Of a stretch of 8,610 nt of DNA, positions 6,803 to 8,610 are shown in pieces. The notes below the pieces were generated by a model, which saw nothing but the letters and a program-made list of their open reading frames with translations, was not told the origin of the DNA and made no database searches. Within the stretch, counting starts at the first letter, position 1. Every line of letters starts with the position of its first letter. The stretch is from CAYYIS01 sp964470965 (GTDB lineage Bacteria; JAAXHH01; JABIQT01): positions 1-8,610 of the forward strand of contig CAYYIS010000097.1 in NCBI GenBank assembly GCA_964470965.1. The letters run 5' to 3'. Both the position numbers and the translations under genes were made by a program.

Positions 6803-7828
6803 CATCGGTTCTGTTCCTGAGACAGTTTCCGTTTCATCCATTCTTTCGGAGACATCGGATGCCGGGGCCTCCTCTTCCTCCGATTCCTCCACGATCTCCA
6901 CGGCTTCTTTAGCAGGTACGACCTCATCCGTCATATCCACGTCGGGAGAATATGTTTCTTCCGGCGGTTCTTCCTCAATGACCGTGGTGATGGTATCTAC
7001 CTGCGGCGATGTCGTCGTTGTATTATCGAACGAAATAGCATCGGGATGCCTGCTCAGGTCCAGGACCGAATTAAACGCCACAGCTGGCCACGGCTCCTCT
7101 TCGGATGTTTCCTGGTGATGCTCCTTCGCAAGCACGGGCAGGTAATCCTGAAACAGCTCTGCGACCCAGGGACCACACGCAACCGCAGCAAATGCTGCAG
7201 GAGGGTCCGGCTCCTGAACCACGGCGTCGTCCGTCTTAGCAGTCACCGGTGCATCGGGTTCCACAACGGTCGGCGGAGGCCCTTCTGAGAACTGAATTTC
7301 CTCTTCAACCGCGGCTTCCTCGATGACAGGCACGGCTTCAACTGGGTCTTCGTCAACCGATACCACATCTTCTTTAATCGGATCAAAAACGGTTTCGACA
7401 GCAGGAGGCGCCTCCCCGAATAAAGGGTCTTCGCCGGTTAATGCCTTGATCAAAAAGGCGATACGGGTATTCAGAGGATCAACGGCCAGGGCCTGGCGGT
7501 AATAGTACAGTGCCTTGGCATCGTTGTTTTCAAACTGGTATAGACCGGCCAGTTCACTGAGGGCTGAGATATGATGAGGATCGAAGCGTAGCGCTTCGGT
7601 TAGGGAGTTTTTGGCTTCGGCATTTTGCCCTTCTGCGAGGTAGCAGCACGCGAGAATATAATGACCGGTCGCATAGGTGGGATATTTCTCGACACCATCC
7701 AGACATAGTTTGAGCGCTTTTTTAACATCGCCGCGCGCACGTCTTTCCTCTGCGATTTTGGCGAATCCAATCGTGTTCGCGCCACCGTTCAGACTACGCT
7801 TCAGTATATTGAGAAAAGCAAACACCAA
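6748..7828 (-). CDS. TPR protein with acidic linker, N-terminal part (same gene as 5574..6647)
   Basis: First gene of the operon that continues into efp, accBC and gcvH-PA-PB. It encodes residues 1-360 before the gap. A short hydrophobic N-terminus (FAFLNILKRSL) precedes three tetratricopeptide repeats at about 22-53, 54-86 and 87-120, with typical landmarks GDVKKAL, YPTYATGHYILACCYLAEGQ and ALRFDPHHISALSELAGLYQ. From about 131 on the chain is acidic and Pro/Val/Glu-rich, apart from a hydrophobic island, VACGPWVAELFQDYLPVL, around 216-233. TPRs bind partner proteins; I do not recognise a specific family. The start is TTG at 7828 (AGGAAGG 5 bases upstream) or GTG at 7825 (8-base spacing, slightly better). 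The N-terminus is too short and charged for a clear signal peptide, so it could be cytoplasmic or loosely membrane-associated. Confidence 0.82.
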
Positions 7829-7859
7829 GGGATCCTTCCTCTGTCACAGTACCAGTTTT

Positions 7860-8012
7860 ACAGTATTGATATAATATGGCGTAACACAGTAGTGTCAACA
7901 GAAATTTTGCGCCTGAATATCCTGCCGATACGCTTAAACCGACAGAGCCAGTTGGGGTATTGAACATGAGGGGCGTAGGACTTGTAGTGATTTTCCAGGT
8001 TCTGGAGATTCC
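7860..8012 (-). other. Intergenic stretch between the broken transglutaminase gene and the operon promoter
   Basis: Apart from the promoter I see no gene here. After the TAG that ends the transglutaminase-like frame at 8013, the same frame stays open for a while (ISRTWKITTS...), and another minus frame reads NLQNLENHYKSYAPHVQYPNW. Neither shows the His-Ala-Trp or Asp block expected of a transglutaminase core. It may be decayed 3' sequence of that gene. A 5-bp stem TCCAG-AAC-CTGGA is present but lacks a U-run, so I do not call a terminator. Confidence 0.4.
7871..7898 (-). promoter_or_regulatory. Sigma70-type promoter for the TPR-efp-accBC-gcv operon
   Basis: Read on the minus strand, a perfect -35 box TTGACA (7893..7898) is separated by 16 bases from TATTAT (7871..7876), which matches the -10 consensus at five of six positions. 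Transcription would start near 7864 and leave a leader of about 36 bases containing the Shine-Dalgarno AGGAAGG (7834..7840). It is the only convincing promoter in the window. The downstream genes have almost no spacers, so it could drive all seven. This is predicted from sequence only; a 16-base spacer is slightly short of the optimal 17. Confidence 0.65.
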
Positions 8013-8514
8013 CTATCCGGAACCGCCAAATTGGAGCAAGCCGCTGACCTGATCATCACCGGGAAACTTCCCATAATCGCCGACGGATTTATCACCGACG
8101 GTATATCCGTACCCGTTCGAATACCCGGCGATCTTCGCGACCTCCAGCCCCGACGCCTCACCGAGGTGGACCATGAGACCGGCGTATTCGCCACATACCA
8201 CACTTCGGCTGTTCAGTACGGCGTTTGGACTCAGATCCCCGTAGTTACCGGAGAAATATGCCTTTGTATCATATGCGATGTTGTGGGTGAAACATCGGTA
8301 GATGGCCCGCATCTTTTCCTGGTCGGTGCGGGCGGGGGTCACCAAGTAAGAGGCAAGAGACGGAAATTAATTTCTCCGGGCTCCCGGGCGTAACCAGCGC
8401 GTGTGCGTCGATGCGGTCAATGGAAAAATCCTCGAACAACCGTGCATGTAGAACAGGTGTGGTGCCGGCCAAACCGATCCAGACGATGACGATTACCGCA
8501 ATCACTCTTCTCAT
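8013..8514 (-). pseudogene. Exported transglutaminase-like protein, frameshifted and 3'-truncated
   Basis: The 5' frame from ATG 8514 (GGAAGGG at 8523..8529, 8-base spacing) encodes a clear signal peptide, MRRVIAVIVIVWIGLAG then TTPVLHA, followed by the mature start RLFEDFSIDRIDAHAL. The family pattern then continues in another frame: PSLASYLVTPARTDQEKMRAIYRCFTHNIAYD, and SVVCGEYAGLM with the presumed nucleophile Cys (codon 8193..8195). Removing one A from the AAA at 8364..8366 restores EKLIPSLASYL, so a one-base insertion explains the shift. The frame ends at TAG 8013..8015, soon after GYSNGYGYTVGDK, before the catalytic His (usually in HAWN) and Asp. The family comprises transglutaminase/cysteine-protease-like enzymes, often secreted. 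An internal GTG at 8345 would give only a fragment. A sequencing error could explain the frameshift but not easily the missing triad. Confidence 0.72.
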
Positions 8515-8545
8515 GATGCGGTCCCTTCCATAAACTGATATTCAC

Positions 8546-8591
8546 AAACCTGTTTCTGGCTCAGTGCCTATCAAGCAGCCTTCTCAGGTTT
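8546..8591. repeat. Nested inverted repeat upstream of the transglutaminase-like gene
   Basis: Outer arms AAACCTG (8546..8552) and CAGGTTT (8585..8591) are perfect 7-bp complements. They enclose inner arms GGCT (8558..8561) and AGCC (8577..8580), with internal loops of 5 and 4 bases and a 15-base terminal loop. The arrangement would fold into a long interrupted hairpin in RNA from either strand, 32 bases before the ATG at 8514. There is no U-run, so it is not a typical terminator. It could be a leader structure, an operator, or the end of an upstream repeat cut by the window. I do not recognise a known riboswitch class. Confidence 0.4.
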
Positions 8592-8610
8592 AAGCCTTTC
8601 GCCTTGGCTC

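Noticed and set aside
7985..8012. TCCAG-AAC-CTGGA stem as a terminator for the transglutaminase-like gene
   Set aside because: The stem is only 5 bp, there is no U-run, and the position relative to the stop is not convincing.
8031..8393. A 120-codon plus-strand open frame
   Set aside because: It is antisense to the transglutaminase-like core, whose family motifs are clear on the minus strand.
1..8610. A new defence, mobile or biosynthetic system
   Set aside because: No transposase, integrase, nuclease, CRISPR repeat, toxin-antitoxin pair or RNA gene could be seen; all recognised intact genes are housekeeping.

Overview
The window looks like chromosomal DNA from an uncultured bacterium, taken from a scaffolded draft assembly with one run of 100 Ns. 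Every gene I can support lies on the minus strand, so transcription runs from high to low coordinates. GTG and TTG starts and purine-rich Shine-Dalgarno sites are typical of bacteria. The taxon cannot be fixed from the sequence. The split glycine dehydrogenase (gcvPA/gcvPB) and the efp-accB-accC core would fit several deep-branching or FCB-like phyla, but that is only an impression.

Layout in transcription order. (1) 8610..8515 is a leader carrying a nested inverted repeat. (2) 8514..8013 is a broken exported transglutaminase-like gene: signal peptide, one frameshift, catalytic Cys region present, His/Asp part of the triad missing. (3) About 7860..8012 is non-coding and carries a good sigma70-type promoter, TTGACA-16 nt-TATTAT. 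(4) 7828..5574 is one gene for a protein of about 699 residues: three TPRs, a very long acidic linker and a C-terminal TPR-like helix pair. A scaffold gap splits it, and the 55 bases on either side of the gap are identical, so the gap is almost certainly a false duplication. (5) efp, (6) accB, (7) accC, (8) gcvH, (9) gcvPA and (10) gcvPB (3' end outside the window) follow with gaps of only 5 to 24 bases.

The seven genes from the TPR protein to gcvPB form a compact, probably single operon. Three of the stop codons are fused to the next Shine-Dalgarno sequence. AccB and AccC make the biotin half of acetyl-CoA carboxylase. GcvH, GcvPA and GcvPB make the decarboxylating half of the glycine cleavage system. 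EF-P helps ribosomes through polyproline. Two carrier proteins with post-translationally loaded lysines (biotin on AccB, lipoate on GcvH) and one translation factor with a probably modified loop lysine (EF-P) therefore share one transcript. gcvT, lpd, accA, accD and the modification enzymes are not in the window.

I found no mobile element, CRISPR array, tRNA, rRNA or clear new defence or biosynthetic system. The less ordinary items are the acidic-linker TPR protein at the head of the housekeeping operon, the decayed transglutaminase gene and the unexplained inverted repeat upstream of it.
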